From: Nitrosopumilus cobalaminigenes
GTDB lineage: Archaea; Thermoproteota; Nitrososphaeria; Nitrososphaerales; Nitrosopumilaceae
DNA length: 64,000 nt
Assembly: GCF_013407145.1 (NCBI RefSeq)
Contig: NZ_CP026993.1
Coordinates: 952,590 to 1,016,589, forward strand
Reading direction: 5' to 3'
Shown here: piece after piece, positions 53,308-62,246 of the stretch
How positions within the stretch are numbered: the first letter of the stretch is position 1
Layout of the letters: every line of letters begins with the position of its first letter
The notes under the pieces: generated by a model
What the model was told of the DNA's origin: nothing
Databases searched by the model: none
What the model saw: only the letters and a program-made list of their open reading frames with translations
Made by a program: the position numbers and the translations under genes

Positions 53308-54719
53308 GATTTATAATAATTATTGCAATAGCATTTGTTTTGTTAATTCCATTATTTGCAATTCCTACATTTCAACAAGAAGCATTTGCAAAGGCAGATT
53401 ATGGTCTTAGTTATTCACAACATAAATTTTCAAACCAACCTATAGTGTGCATCTATGAACCAAATGTTCCTAATGCCAGAGATGTAATTGTGGAATCTTG
53501 GATTAAAGAAACAGTTCTAGGAGTTGAAAGTTGGCAACATGATTTAGCAGCATCAGAATACAATCTTAAAGACAGATGGAATATTCACACACAAGTAATT
53601 TCATTAGAAGACCAAGTCTTCTTTGATAACAAAGATTGCGATGTTGAGATTAGATTTGTAAAACTAGACCCAAACTATACAGCAGCAGGATGGCACATAT
53701 TTCAAAATGGTAAAAGTCAGATTAGTCTAGTATATACTGAAACTGAAGTTTGCAGGACATGGATTGAAGGAAACATCAGATATACTGAATGGTGTTACAA
53801 AGATGATCTAGTTCGCTCTAAAGCATTAGGCAATACTGCAACACATGAATTTGGTCATGCAATTAGTTTAGGACATTACACATCTGATAATCCATATGAA
53901 AATGCAGAGTGGAGTTCAGATCCTGTACGCAGTCCATCTGTAATGACTGAAGCAGTTCATTACAATGAAGAAAAAAACAAAATTCGCCCCATTGATATTA
54001 ACAAAGTCAAAGAAATCTATGGAGGAGAAGGATTTGGAGAACCAAAACAAACAACTCCTCAAAATAGCCCTGTTTTTGAAAGTAAAACTCTAGGAGGATT
54101 TGAATCCCTATTCACTTTAGAATCTACATACTACAAAGAACCAGGAAATACATACTATCTTACAATAAGTGGCAAAGTAACAGAAAAGGCATATTCCAAA
54201 GGACAAAACATTCTACTAACAACTACATTTCCAGACGGACATGATGAAGAACAAAAAGTTCTAGCTGTTGGCAGTAGAAACTTTGCAACTCAGATGAGAG
54301 TAGATTCTTCTGCTGAAACTGGTAAGTATACAATTTCTGCAAGATACATGGGATATGATAGTGAGACCATAACTTTTAGCATTCTTGATGCATCTGAAAA
54401 ACCAATTCCAAAGGCAATTCCCAAAGTAACACCAGAGCCAAAAGAAATCAAATCACTACCCACATGGTTAAAAAATAATGTAAAGTGGTGGTCTCAAGGC
54501 TCAATTGATGACCAATCATTTACTCAAGGAATTGAATATCTAATTTCAGATGGAATAATCAACGTTCCAATTACTGAAAAAACAGTTAGTCAAACAGATG
54601 AAATTCCATTATGGGTTAGAACAAATGCCAATTGGTGGGCAGAAGGAATGATTACAGATTCTGATTTTGTTAAAGGGATTGAATATTTAGTGAACAGTGG
54701 AATAATTCAGGTAAAATAA
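53304..54719 (+). CDS. Secreted zinc metalloprotease (metzincin-like)
   Basis: The 471-aa protein has a signal peptide (RFIIIIAIAFVLLIPLFAIP). The catalytic domain holds H181-E-F-G-H185-x5-H191 (HEFGHAISLGH) and a possible Met-turn (SVMTE, M214). Two W-x3-N modules end the protein: LPTWLKNNVKWWSQGSID and IPLWVRTNANWWAEGMIT. The same modules occur in the host protein at 41077, showing exchange with the host. The target is unknown. Confidence 0.87.
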   Translation: MRFIIIIAIAFVLLIPLFAIPTFQQEAFAKADYGLSYSQHKFSNQPIVCIYEPNVPNARDVIVESWIKETVLGVESWQHDLAASEYNLKDRWNIHTQVISLEDQVFFDNKDCDVEIRFVKLDPNYTAAGWHIFQNGKSQISLVYTETEVCRTWIEGNIRYTEWCYKDDLVRSKALGNTATHEFGHAISLGHYTSDNPYENAEWSSDPVRSPSVMTEAVHYNEEKNKIRPIDINKVKEIYGGEGFGEPKQTTPQNSPVFESKTLGGFESLFTLESTYYKEPGNTYYLTISGKVTEKAYSKGQNILLTTTFPDGHDEEQKVLAVGSRNFATQMRVDSSAETGKYTISARYMGYDSETITFSILDASEKPIPKAIPKVTPEPKEIKSLPTWLKNNVKWWSQGSIDDQSFTQGIEYLISDGIINVPITEKTVSQTDEIPLWVRTNANWWAEGMITDSDFVKGIEYLVNSGIIQVK

Positions 54720-54762
54720 TGAAGTTTGAAATAATTATTGTAAAAATAGAGTGTGAAAAATA

Positions 54763-55797
54763 ATGGGAATTTTTTCAAGAAAGAAAAAACCAACAAAAGA
54801 TGAGGAAAAAGAACTTGAATTAGCACATGAAGAATTAAAAAAATACAAACAGAAAATTAAAGAAAATGAGGACGAGGAAAAAATTACTCTAAAAAGAAAA
54901 CCTAAAGAAAAAAACACAATAAAAAAGGAATCTCAAGACAGTGGGAAAAGTACAGATGAGGTAGCAGCAGCGTACAAGCCAGAACATCCTCTCAAAAAAT
55001 TTCAATATGCGTTAACTTTAGAAAGATGGCAAAAATATCAACAGTCCTTAGAGTTATTTTTAGAATTAGAAGACACGCTTGAACAATCCAAAATTGAAGG
55101 GATTGATTTGTGGGAAGTTAAAATGAAAATCCCCGTACTGCATTCTAAAATGGGCAATGATCAAAAAGCATTAACACGGATTTTCTCATATTGTAATTCC
55201 ATGAACAATTACACGATTGAAGATAAAATGAAAATAAAAAAACTAATTCAAACAGAAAAAGAATTTAAAAAATTTTATACAAATTCTGATTTTCAAAATT
55301 CAGTACACATACTAAAATCCATTATACCTGAATCTGAATTTTCTGAAGAAGAGCAAGTAGAAGAGCAAGTAGAAGAGCAAGTTCGTGTAAATCTAGATTC
55401 ATGGGCATATCATTGCCTAGAAGATGCAAAATACATCATAAGAAAACATCATACAGATTACGATACTGCAGAATTTTTTTCAAATACAACATATAGATTG
55501 TTTCCACAAACAGATAGACCAAATGCGTATGGATATATCGAACTTGAACCAAATTCAAATCATTTCAACATTGGAATTCACGAAATTCTCTTGGAACAAA
55601 ACTCACAAAATGAAAGAATGCTTGTGATTGTTTTAGTTCATGAGTTACTTCACGCAATTCACGATAGAGAAGGTTGGGAACACGATAAAATCAATCCACT
55701 TGAGAGAAAACTTGCAAATTTGGCAGGTTATTTTGATGCATTAATTGAGATGGAGAATCTAGCAATTAGTGGAAGAATGCATTTCTGTAACGAATAG
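54763..55797 (+). CDS. Protein with C-terminal HExxH metallopeptidase motif
   Basis: This 344-aa protein has a highly charged N-terminal coiled coil (KKKPTKDEEKELELAHEELK), a TPR-like helical middle (about 75-180), a short 4-residue repeat EEQV, and a C-terminal domain with VLVHELLHAIHDREGWEH (H293, E294, H297). The third ligand may be H300 or a later Glu. It resembles cytosolic zinc peptidases such as SprT/IrrE-like ones, though this is not certain. It follows the secreted protease gene by 43 bp. Confidence 0.65.
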   Translation: MGIFSRKKKPTKDEEKELELAHEELKKYKQKIKENEDEEKITLKRKPKEKNTIKKESQDSGKSTDEVAAAYKPEHPLKKFQYALTLERWQKYQQSLELFLELEDTLEQSKIEGIDLWEVKMKIPVLHSKMGNDQKALTRIFSYCNSMNNYTIEDKMKIKKLIQTEKEFKKFYTNSDFQNSVHILKSIIPESEFSEEEQVEEQVEEQVRVNLDSWAYHCLEDAKYIIRKHHTDYDTAEFFSNTTYRLFPQTDRPNAYGYIELEPNSNHFNIGIHEILLEQNSQNERMLVIVLVHELLHAIHDREGWEHDKINPLERKLANLAGYFDALIEMENLAISGRMHFCNE

Positions 55798-55811
55798 ACT
55801 GATTTCAAATT

Positions 55812-55832
55812 ACAATACGCTTAAGTTCATAG
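55812..55832 (+). promoter_or_regulatory. Second copy of the repeated promoter element
   Basis: The 21-bp sequence identical to 51825-51845 precedes the ATG at 55852, with GCTTAAG 27 nt from it. Confidence 0.55.
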
Positions 55833-55851
55833 AGAATTGTGATAATTATTC

Positions 55852-56268
55852 ATGAAAACCATGTTCGTAGGAGTAATCGTAGTTGCAATAATCATGCTAG
55901 TTGTTCTTTTGATTGTAGTGGCTTCACAACAAATGCAAATTAATGAAATTAACAGACAAGATATTCTAGAAGTAGAATTGACCAAATGTAGTTTCATTAT
56001 CGCTAATTCTAATCCATTTAGCATGGATTCACAAAATCAAGCAGAAATTGAATGGGAGAATTGTTTTACTGCCGCAATAGAGGAACATGGTAATGATGAA
56101 CAAAAATTACAATGGGAAAATTCACAGGTGGAAAAACAACAAAACCAAGAAAACAAAAATGAAATGGCAATATTGATGATTCAGGATTGTAGACAAAAAT
56201 ACATTGGTCAAATTCAGGAAATGAATGATTGTCTTGATGATGTGGAATTTTTTAGATATATGCCTTGA
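55852..56268 (+). CDS. Membrane-anchored Cys-containing protein
   Basis: The 138-aa protein has a strong N-terminal anchor (FVGVIVVAIIMLVVLLIVVA). The outside part is hydrophilic, Q/E/N-rich and has four Cys in pairs (LTKCSFI, WENCFTA, IQDCRQK, MNDCLDD) that could form two disulfides. No recognised domain. It is probably the last plus-strand gene of the element. Confidence 0.6.
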   Translation: MKTMFVGVIVVAIIMLVVLLIVVASQQMQINEINRQDILEVELTKCSFIIANSNPFSMDSQNQAEIEWENCFTAAIEEHGNDEQKLQWENSQVEKQQNQENKNEMAILMIQDCRQKYIGQIQEMNDCLDDVEFFRYMP

Positions 56269-56306
56269 GCCTTTATCAACTTTGAAAACTCCTTAGATTC
56301 TAAACG

Positions 56307-56528
56307 CTAATCATACACAATTCTAACATTTTCTAATTCAGGGATAACCTCGATTGTAGGCTTTACATCTTCAACCTTAATCTCTAGATCTTCTTCATTT
56401 TCCTCCAATTCACAGACATTTTCAATCAAATCTCGAAGCATTTCGGACTGACATTTACCCTCATTATTACAGACTTTGAGGAATAATTCTGCTGTTTTAG
56501 AGTCTAGTTTGGTGGATATGGTCCTCAT
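56307..56528 (-). CDS. Ribbon-helix-helix-like regulator
   Basis: The 73-aa protein starts MRTISTKLDSKTAELFLKVC and SEMLRDLIENVCELE, a strand-helix-helix pattern of RHH regulators. The acidic C-terminus (EENEEDLEIKVEDVKPTIE) may bind a partner. It is the right-most gene of the element and transcribed towards it. No toxin is adjacent. Confidence 0.68.
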   Translation of the reverse strand: MRTISTKLDSKTAELFLKVCNNEGKCQSEMLRDLIENVCELEENEEDLEIKVEDVKPTIEVIPELENVRIVYD

Positions 56529-56627
56529 ATTCTCGAATAGACTTGAGTAGACTGGATCAAATGGTTTATGGGCAAAAAGTCTTAGCTTACAATAAAGTTT
56601 TTATGTTAAAATCCGTGTTGTCGAATT

Positions 56628-56795
56628 ATGAGCAGCAATAAGAAATCAGCACCACTTCCAGCATCAAGTGGAGGTCTCATGAGGTTCTTTGAAGATGAGA
56701 CGAAAGGATTCAAAATAGATCCAAAAATTGTAGTGTCAATTCCAATTAGCTTAATTGCTGTTTCATGGATAATCGATTTATTTTTTGCTCCGTGA
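56628..56795 (+). CDS. Preprotein translocase subunit Sec61-beta
   Basis: The 55-aa protein reads MSSNKKSAPLPASSGGLMRF, FEDETKGFKIDPK, and ends with the membrane helix VVSIPISLIAVSWIIDLFF, exactly the archaeal Sec61-beta arrangement. It is the small tail-anchored subunit of the SecYE translocon. The DUF2070 gene begins 8 bp after its stop. It marks the first core gene right of the element. Confidence 0.93.
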   Translation: MSSNKKSAPLPASSGGLMRFFEDETKGFKIDPKIVVSIPISLIAVSWIIDLFFAP

Positions 56796-56802
56796 AGAAA
56801 CA

Positions 56803-58551
56803 ATGGAAAAAGATCCAGACGATGTTTCAAATATACATAATAGATTTTCTCTTACTTTAGTCAACCCATCATCACATTATTTTTCATTAGTTGTATCATT
56901 AGTAGTTGCAACAGTAACAGTTCTTGCAACATATTTTGGGTATTTATTTAATTTTGGTTTTGATGAAAACTGGTATAGACTTCCTTTAGTTTTAGGAGTA
57001 TTAGTCTTAACACAATTACTAGATACACAATTTACAAAGAAAAAAGAATATTCAAAGTCTCTCCATTCTTCACTTTTTGGAAATATGTTATGGACGGTGA
57101 CTCTATTGATGGGAATTCTATCAAGCATAGTATTATCAAAAGAAATAGAATTATTTTTCATCGTATTTGGATTGCTATTATTTGCAAGTTTTAGAATTGG
57201 AATCTATACTACAACATTAGGAGTAAGTCTGAAAAAAGCATGGGCCATTTGTTTAATCCAACCTATGGCAATGTATTTGGTATTAATTCCACAAGAAATG
57301 TGGATTTCAGTACTAAGTGAACCTATTGGACTTGGATACGGTATATCATTTTTGATAATTGCTAGCATATGGTCATTTGTAACAGATAGGGCAGGAAGAC
57401 CGGCAATGGAAAGTACACATAAAACAATTCAAGCATATTTGGCATCTCAAGGAAATGATTTTGCAGATGCAGAGGAACTTATGGAACAACGTTCAAGTGA
57501 AACCAAAGTATCTACAGCACAAATAAAATTTTCAGCACAAAATGGGCAAAAAGAATTCAGGATGGTATTACCAGAAATTCATCCAGGTCCATATCACCCA
57601 GTAGGAGGAAGCAACATTCCATATCTGATTTACAAAAATTTGTCATCTTCAGCAATGGTCATGCACAGTATTTCAGATCATGCATTAAATTTGCCATCAA
57701 GAAATGAGGTTAAAAAATATTTAAAAAATTTAGAAAATAGCAAAGTTACAGAAGAAGGAGTGAAATGTACAGAGCCAGTAACAGTTCAAATTAACAAAAC
57801 TAGAGTTACAGGATTACTTTTTGGAAATAATCCATTATTGTTTTTGTCACGATCTCCACACGGAATGGAAGATATTCCAAGTTATATGAAAACGGAAATT
57901 GTTCAATATGCCAATAATAGAAACTATGGAAGAACAATGATTGTAGATTGTCATAATGCAATGGGGGAAGAAATTTCAAAAGAAGATGGTGAAGACATGC
58001 TAAAAGCAGCTAAATCATGTTTAGATACTCTGATTTCCAAAGAAAGTTTCCCAATTGAATTAGGTTATGCAAATACAGATGAGATGGATGTTTGGACAGA
58101 AGACTTAGGAATGGGAGGATTGGGAATTATTTGTCTAAAACTCAATGATAAAAAATATTTTCTTGGATGGGCAGATGCAAACAATATGGAAAATGGAGTT
58201 AGGGAAAAAATTATAGAGATTTTTGCAAAAAAAGATTATCAACTATTAGAAATTTGTACATCAGATACACACTATGCTCCAGTTAAAGCAAGAAATAGAA
58301 ATGGATACTATCAGTTGGGCCTAATTACTAGTGCAGAAAAACTTGCAAAATGGTTCTTTGAAATTGCAAAAAATGCAGAAGCAAATACCATATCAACAAA
58401 ATTTGAGATTTTAGAAAATGAAACTAATGTAAAAGTAATGGGACAGGGAATTTATGAAGATTATTCAAAGGCACTAGACAATTCATTAAAAATTACCAAG
58501 GGATTTGTGATTGGAGGAGTAGTGTTTTTTGTCACTAGTCTGTTCCTATAG
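56803..58551 (+). CDS. DUF2070 membrane protein
   Basis: With the ATG at 56803, the protein has about 582 aa: seven or so N-terminal membrane helices and a soluble domain with PEIHPGPYHPVGGSNIPYLI and DCHNAMGEEISKEDGEDM. The His-rich blocks suggest metal binding, perhaps a hydrolase. The C-terminus has another membrane helix (GFVIGGVVFFVTSLFL). DUF2070 is widespread in archaea, of unknown function. Following Sec61-beta closely, it may be linked to secretion. It overlaps the convergent nuclease gene by 17 bp. Confidence 0.88.
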   Translation: MEKDPDDVSNIHNRFSLTLVNPSSHYFSLVVSLVVATVTVLATYFGYLFNFGFDENWYRLPLVLGVLVLTQLLDTQFTKKKEYSKSLHSSLFGNMLWTVTLLMGILSSIVLSKEIELFFIVFGLLLFASFRIGIYTTTLGVSLKKAWAICLIQPMAMYLVLIPQEMWISVLSEPIGLGYGISFLIIASIWSFVTDRAGRPAMESTHKTIQAYLASQGNDFADAEELMEQRSSETKVSTAQIKFSAQNGQKEFRMVLPEIHPGPYHPVGGSNIPYLIYKNLSSSAMVMHSISDHALNLPSRNEVKKYLKNLENSKVTEEGVKCTEPVTVQINKTRVTGLLFGNNPLLFLSRSPHGMEDIPSYMKTEIVQYANNRNYGRTMIVDCHNAMGEEISKEDGEDMLKAAKSCLDTLISKESFPIELGYANTDEMDVWTEDLGMGGLGIICLKLNDKKYFLGWADANNMENGVREKIIEIFAKKDYQLLEICTSDTHYAPVKARNRNGYYQLGLITSAEKLAKWFFEIAKNAEANTISTKFEILENETNVKVMGQGIYEDYSKALDNSLKITKGFVIGGVVFFVTSLFL

Positions 58552-59221
58552 TCTTCATTTGATCTATATTTCCATAAAATTCATCAATAAATGAAGCAAA
58601 TTGGAAAATTGGGACTATTGGCACATTATCAATAAAATCAATTTTGTCCTGATATAATGTCACAATTACAGGTACAGCCATGGCTCCAGGAGTCTTTGAA
58701 ACATAATGTTTTGTTCTCTCAACCTGTTTTTTGACAGCAGTAGATAGAGAAGACGCACTGTAGCGTTTCCAGTGTTTACAATCAATCAAGATTGCAATTC
58801 CAAGTCTAATTCCCACAACATCAATTTCCATCCTGGGTTTTGTAAGCATCATATTTTTTATTACTGCAAAATTCTTTTCAGACAAAATTGCTCCAGTCAA
58901 TCCCTCAAAATCACGCCAGTCTAATGCAATTGAAATTTCATCTATAGGAAAACCTTTTTCCAGTAAAGCAACAGCAATTTTTAGTTTGTCTCCATCTTCA
59001 AAATAATAAAAATCATTTTCTAAATTTCCAATACCATTTTTAACAAATTCATCTAAAATTGTTTTAGAATCAGTAGAACTCATTTTTGTAACGACTGAGA
59101 AATCTTGCACAGATACACCACCAGGAATAATTCCTTGTAAACCAATTGTCATTTTTGGATGAATTTTCAATTGTAAGTTTTGAATCATATTAGAAATATA
59201 GGTTTTAGGAAATAATAACAA
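58535..59221 (-). CDS. PD-(D/E)xK-type nuclease-like protein
   Basis: The 228-aa protein has an N-terminal winged-helix-like part (about 25-105) and a nuclease-like core. EIDVVGIRLGIAILIDCKHW provides D134, D147 and K149, the D-x(n)-D-x-K pattern of restriction-like nucleases, with E107 possibly the first acid. A helix with TAVKKQVERTKHYV follows. It resembles archaeal restriction-endonuclease-like proteins (Mrr-type) of DNA repair. Substrate is unknown. Confidence 0.75.
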   Translation of the reverse strand: MLLFPKTYISNMIQNLQLKIHPKMTIGLQGIIPGGVSVQDFSVVTKMSSTDSKTILDEFVKNGIGNLENDFYYFEDGDKLKIAVALLEKGFPIDEISIALDWRDFEGLTGAILSEKNFAVIKNMMLTKPRMEIDVVGIRLGIAILIDCKHWKRYSASSLSTAVKKQVERTKHYVSKTPGAMAVPVIVTLYQDKIDFIDNVPIVPIFQFASFIDEFYGNIDQMKTIGTD

Positions 59222-59264
59222 TCAAGGTATTATGATATAGGTTTTATTACATGGCCTGAAAAGA

Positions 59265-61724
59265 ATGATTATGAAAAAAATGCTAGTAATACTACTAGCT
59301 GTTTCAGCAATACCATTTTTACATAATGAATCATTTGGAGAGAGAAACACATTTTTTGATTCAGTAAAATTCATTCAATATCTAGATGAAAATACAGCAT
59401 TAGAAGAAATAAGGAATGGAAATCTTGATGCGTATTATTATACAATTTCTCCAGACAGATTAGAAAACAATCAAGGAAGAGAAGGACTCCAAGTATTTGA
59501 CTCTACAGGAGGCTCATATAGTATTCTAGTAAATCCATCAGAATCAGAAAATTTTAATCCATTTTCAGAAAAAGAGATAAGATTTGCTTTGAACTATTTG
59601 GTGGATAGAAAATTAATCGTAAATGAATTGATGGGAGGTTATGGGTCTCCAATCGTATCTTACTATAGTCCATCAGATCCAGAATTTCTTACAGTAGTCG
59701 AACAGCTTGAGACATTTAATTTCAAATACAATCCTTCATTTGCAGAAGAAACCATATCAAGAGTTCTAAAAGATAAAGGAGCAATCAAAAATGATGGAAA
59801 ATGGGAAATCAACGGAAAATTAATTGAAATCACGATTTTTATCAGAAGTGATGATCCAGTAAGAAAATCAATTGGTGAAATCTTATCGGTAGAATTAGAA
59901 AATATTGGATTTACAGTTAAGAAAGATTTTGGGGATTTGAACAAAGCATTTGTTGTAGTTTATGGTTCAAACCCAGCAGAACAAAAATGGAGTCTTTACA
60001 CAGAAGGATGGGGGCGCTCAGCATTTGTAAAATATGATTCAGTGGGTTTAGGACAAATGTATTCTCCGTGGTTTTCAAACATGCCAGGATTTAACGATCC
60101 TTCATACTGGAATTATGAAAATGAAAAGTTAGATGATTTAACTCAGAAAATTTACACCGGGGATTTTGAAACGTCTCTACAAAGAACTGAATTGATTCAA
60201 GACGCAGTTGTTGAAGGAGTAAATGAGTCAGTTAGGATTTTTTTGGCAAGTAAAGTTGATCAGTATGTAGTAAATGAAAAAGTCAGTGGAGTTGTAAATG
60301 ATTTTGGAGCAGGAGTACCCAGTAGATTTACACCAATCAATGCACAAAATGACAATAATGAGTTAGTAATAGGAGTCAAACAAATCTACCAAGGGGCATG
60401 GAATCCAATTATGGGATTAACAGATAGTTATAGTAGGCATATTTGGGGAATCATATCAGATCCTGCAACATTCAAACATCCTTTTACAGGTGAAACTTTT
60501 CCAGTTAGAGCAGAATGGATAGTTGAAACAGACGGTCCAAATGAGAAAATAAACATTCCAAAAGAGGCTAAAATTTGGAATCCCAAATCACAGAAATGGG
60601 AAAACATTGGAAATAATTCTCAAGCAACTAGTAAAGTGATATTTGATTTTAAATTCAGTAACTGGCATAATGGAGAAAAAATGGATCTCAATGACATTTT
60701 ACATTCATTATATTTTACAATTGAATGGGGAACACAAACAGATGATAACGATAAAACTTTTGACACCGAATTTACCCCAAGAGCTGCTCAAAGCATACAA
60801 ACAATCAGAGGAATCAACATAGTTGATGAAAATACCATTGAGGTGTATGTGGACTATTGGCATTTTGATGAAGGGGAAATTGCAGAATGGGCAGCATTAT
60901 GGAGTGTAGTCCCATGGGAAATTACTTCTGCAATGGAAAAAGCAGTTACAGATGGTAAAGTATCATTTTCAAGATCAGGCGCTACAAACAAGAATGTGAA
61001 TTGGTTATCACTAATTATCCCTAATGATGCAAATACGATCAAAAGCAATTTGGAAGAATTCAAAAAAAATAATCACATCCCTAATTCATTAAAAGAAGAA
61101 AATCTAACATCAGAATATTATCAAAAAAGATATGATGCATCAATAGAATGGATTCAAAAAAATCAACATGCAGTCATTAGCAACGGTCCATTTTATTTAG
61201 AATCATATTCCCCAGAATCACGAACCATCAAAGTATCAGCATTTGAAGATAGCACTTATCCATACAAAAAAGGAGACTGGAACACATTTGAAAACGCAGA
61301 ATTTCCAATTATTGATAAAATTACTATGAAAAAATCAATGCAACAAGGTGAAGAAATTAGCATAAAAATTGAAACAGTAAATGCAGATGAAATATTATAT
61401 TTTTTGACAAATAGTCTTGGAGAAAAGATAGTATCAGAAACCAAAAAAGTGAATGAAGATAATGTAATCATTAAGATTTCAGCACAAGATTCTAAAAATC
61501 TAGGCATAGGTGCAAATAATATCAAAATATTTGCAATTTCAAACTCAGTATTGAAACCCGATTTTTATGAATCAACATTTATCATCACAGATAACAAAGT
61601 AGAGTTGCCAATTGCCAGCAATGAAAGTGTAGAATTTACTACAAACCAAATAAACTATTGGTTTTGGGCAATTCCAATTTCAATAATTATTGGAATCGTA
61701 ATATACCTAAAGAAGAAAAATTAA
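59265..61724 (+). CDS. Membrane-anchored family 5 solute-binding protein
   Basis: The 819-aa protein has a signal peptide (MLVILLAVSAIPFLHNESFG) and a C-terminal membrane helix (YWFWAIPISIIIGIVIYLKK) with basic tail. The long outer domain shows SBP_bac_5 features (NPFSEKEIRFALNYLVDRKL; EFTPRAAQSIQTIRG). Family 5 proteins feed peptides or related solutes to ABC transporters. No permease gene is adjacent; the ATPase at 11860 could be the partner. It is longer than the usual 550 aa. A Pro-poor beta domain (KITMKKSMQQGEEISIK on) sits before the anchor. A start at 59271 (MKKM) is equally possible. Confidence 0.83.
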   Translation: MIMKKMLVILLAVSAIPFLHNESFGERNTFFDSVKFIQYLDENTALEEIRNGNLDAYYYTISPDRLENNQGREGLQVFDSTGGSYSILVNPSESENFNPFSEKEIRFALNYLVDRKLIVNELMGGYGSPIVSYYSPSDPEFLTVVEQLETFNFKYNPSFAEETISRVLKDKGAIKNDGKWEINGKLIEITIFIRSDDPVRKSIGEILSVELENIGFTVKKDFGDLNKAFVVVYGSNPAEQKWSLYTEGWGRSAFVKYDSVGLGQMYSPWFSNMPGFNDPSYWNYENEKLDDLTQKIYTGDFETSLQRTELIQDAVVEGVNESVRIFLASKVDQYVVNEKVSGVVNDFGAGVPSRFTPINAQNDNNELVIGVKQIYQGAWNPIMGLTDSYSRHIWGIISDPATFKHPFTGETFPVRAEWIVETDGPNEKINIPKEAKIWNPKSQKWENIGNNSQATSKVIFDFKFSNWHNGEKMDLNDILHSLYFTIEWGTQTDDNDKTFDTEFTPRAAQSIQTIRGINIVDENTIEVYVDYWHFDEGEIAEWAALWSVVPWEITSAMEKAVTDGKVSFSRSGATNKNVNWLSLIIPNDANTIKSNLEEFKKNNHIPNSLKEENLTSEYYQKRYDASIEWIQKNQHAVISNGPFYLESYSPESRTIKVSAFEDSTYPYKKGDWNTFENAEFPIIDKITMKKSMQQGEEISIKIETVNADEILYFLTNSLGEKIVSETKKVNEDNVIIKISAQDSKNLGIGANNIKIFAISNSVLKPDFYESTFIITDNKVELPIASNESVEFTTNQINYWFWAIPISIIIGIVIYLKKKN

Positions 61725-62212
61725 ACCAATCCATAATCTTTTAAAATTAATTCTATTTGTGATTCATTTTCTAGTTTAGAATATTCATCTAAAAGATTTT
61801 GATTAAGTTCATAGAATGTATGACCCCATTTGAATTTGTTAAGTAATTCTAAAGACTGTTCTTGAGAACCCAAAATGAATAATGATGCTGCTAGAGCCTC
61901 AACAGTAGTCAACTTGTTTAATTTAGAATAATTCACAGGGTTTCCAGCTAATAATGGAGGAAGTTTTCTTTTGATTCCAGCAAATTTTTTTGAAAAGGCT
62001 TGATCTGCAAGATTCCATGAACAATCAATTCCAATTATAGAATGGATTTTAGATTTGTCTTTTGGAAGTAATGTTTTTTCAGAAAATGGATCTAATACTA
62101 ACCCTTTAGAGCCAATTTTTTTGATGTTTTGTGCAAGACCGAATTTGACCATTTTAGCAGCTGTACATTTTTTTGGGTCATCTTGATAGAACATTAAAAC
62201 TTGTAATTTCAT
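61721..62212 (-). CDS. tsr3: 16S rRNA aminocarboxypropyltransferase Tsr3
   Basis: The 163-aa protein (DUF367/Tsr3) places an aminocarboxypropyl group on a conserved small-subunit rRNA uridine, using SAM. VLMFYQDDPKKCTAAKMVKFG, SIIGIDCSWNLADQAF, RKLPPLLAGNPVNYSKLNKL and TTVEALAASLFILG are the conserved pieces. Length fits the archaeal form. It overlaps the convergent solute-binding protein gene by 4 bp. Confidence 0.93.
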   Translation of the reverse strand: MKLQVLMFYQDDPKKCTAAKMVKFGLAQNIKKIGSKGLVLDPFSEKTLLPKDKSKIHSIIGIDCSWNLADQAFSKKFAGIKRKLPPLLAGNPVNYSKLNKLTTVEALAASLFILGSQEQSLELLNKFKWGHTFYELNQNLLDEYSKLENESQIELILKDYGLV

Positions 62213-62246
62213 TTCAATTAAGAGAAAGTTGGGAAGTATTTTGAAT

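Larger units (their letters stand above)
43914..56600. mobile_element. Accessory element resembling an integrated plasmid
   Basis: The segment between UPF0148 and Sec61-beta contains a tyrosine integrase, a replication operon with HUH Rep, RHH regulators, a P-loop NTPase, secreted proteins and unknown cargo, and no housekeeping gene. The edges are inferred from gene content. I found no tRNA and no convincing direct repeat at the ends. Gene density is high and several genes overlap. Whether it still moves is unknown. Confidence 0.75.

Noticed and set aside
56606-56830. Minus-strand 74-aa frame
   Set aside because: It is antisense to Sec61-beta, which is a clear match by sequence and position.
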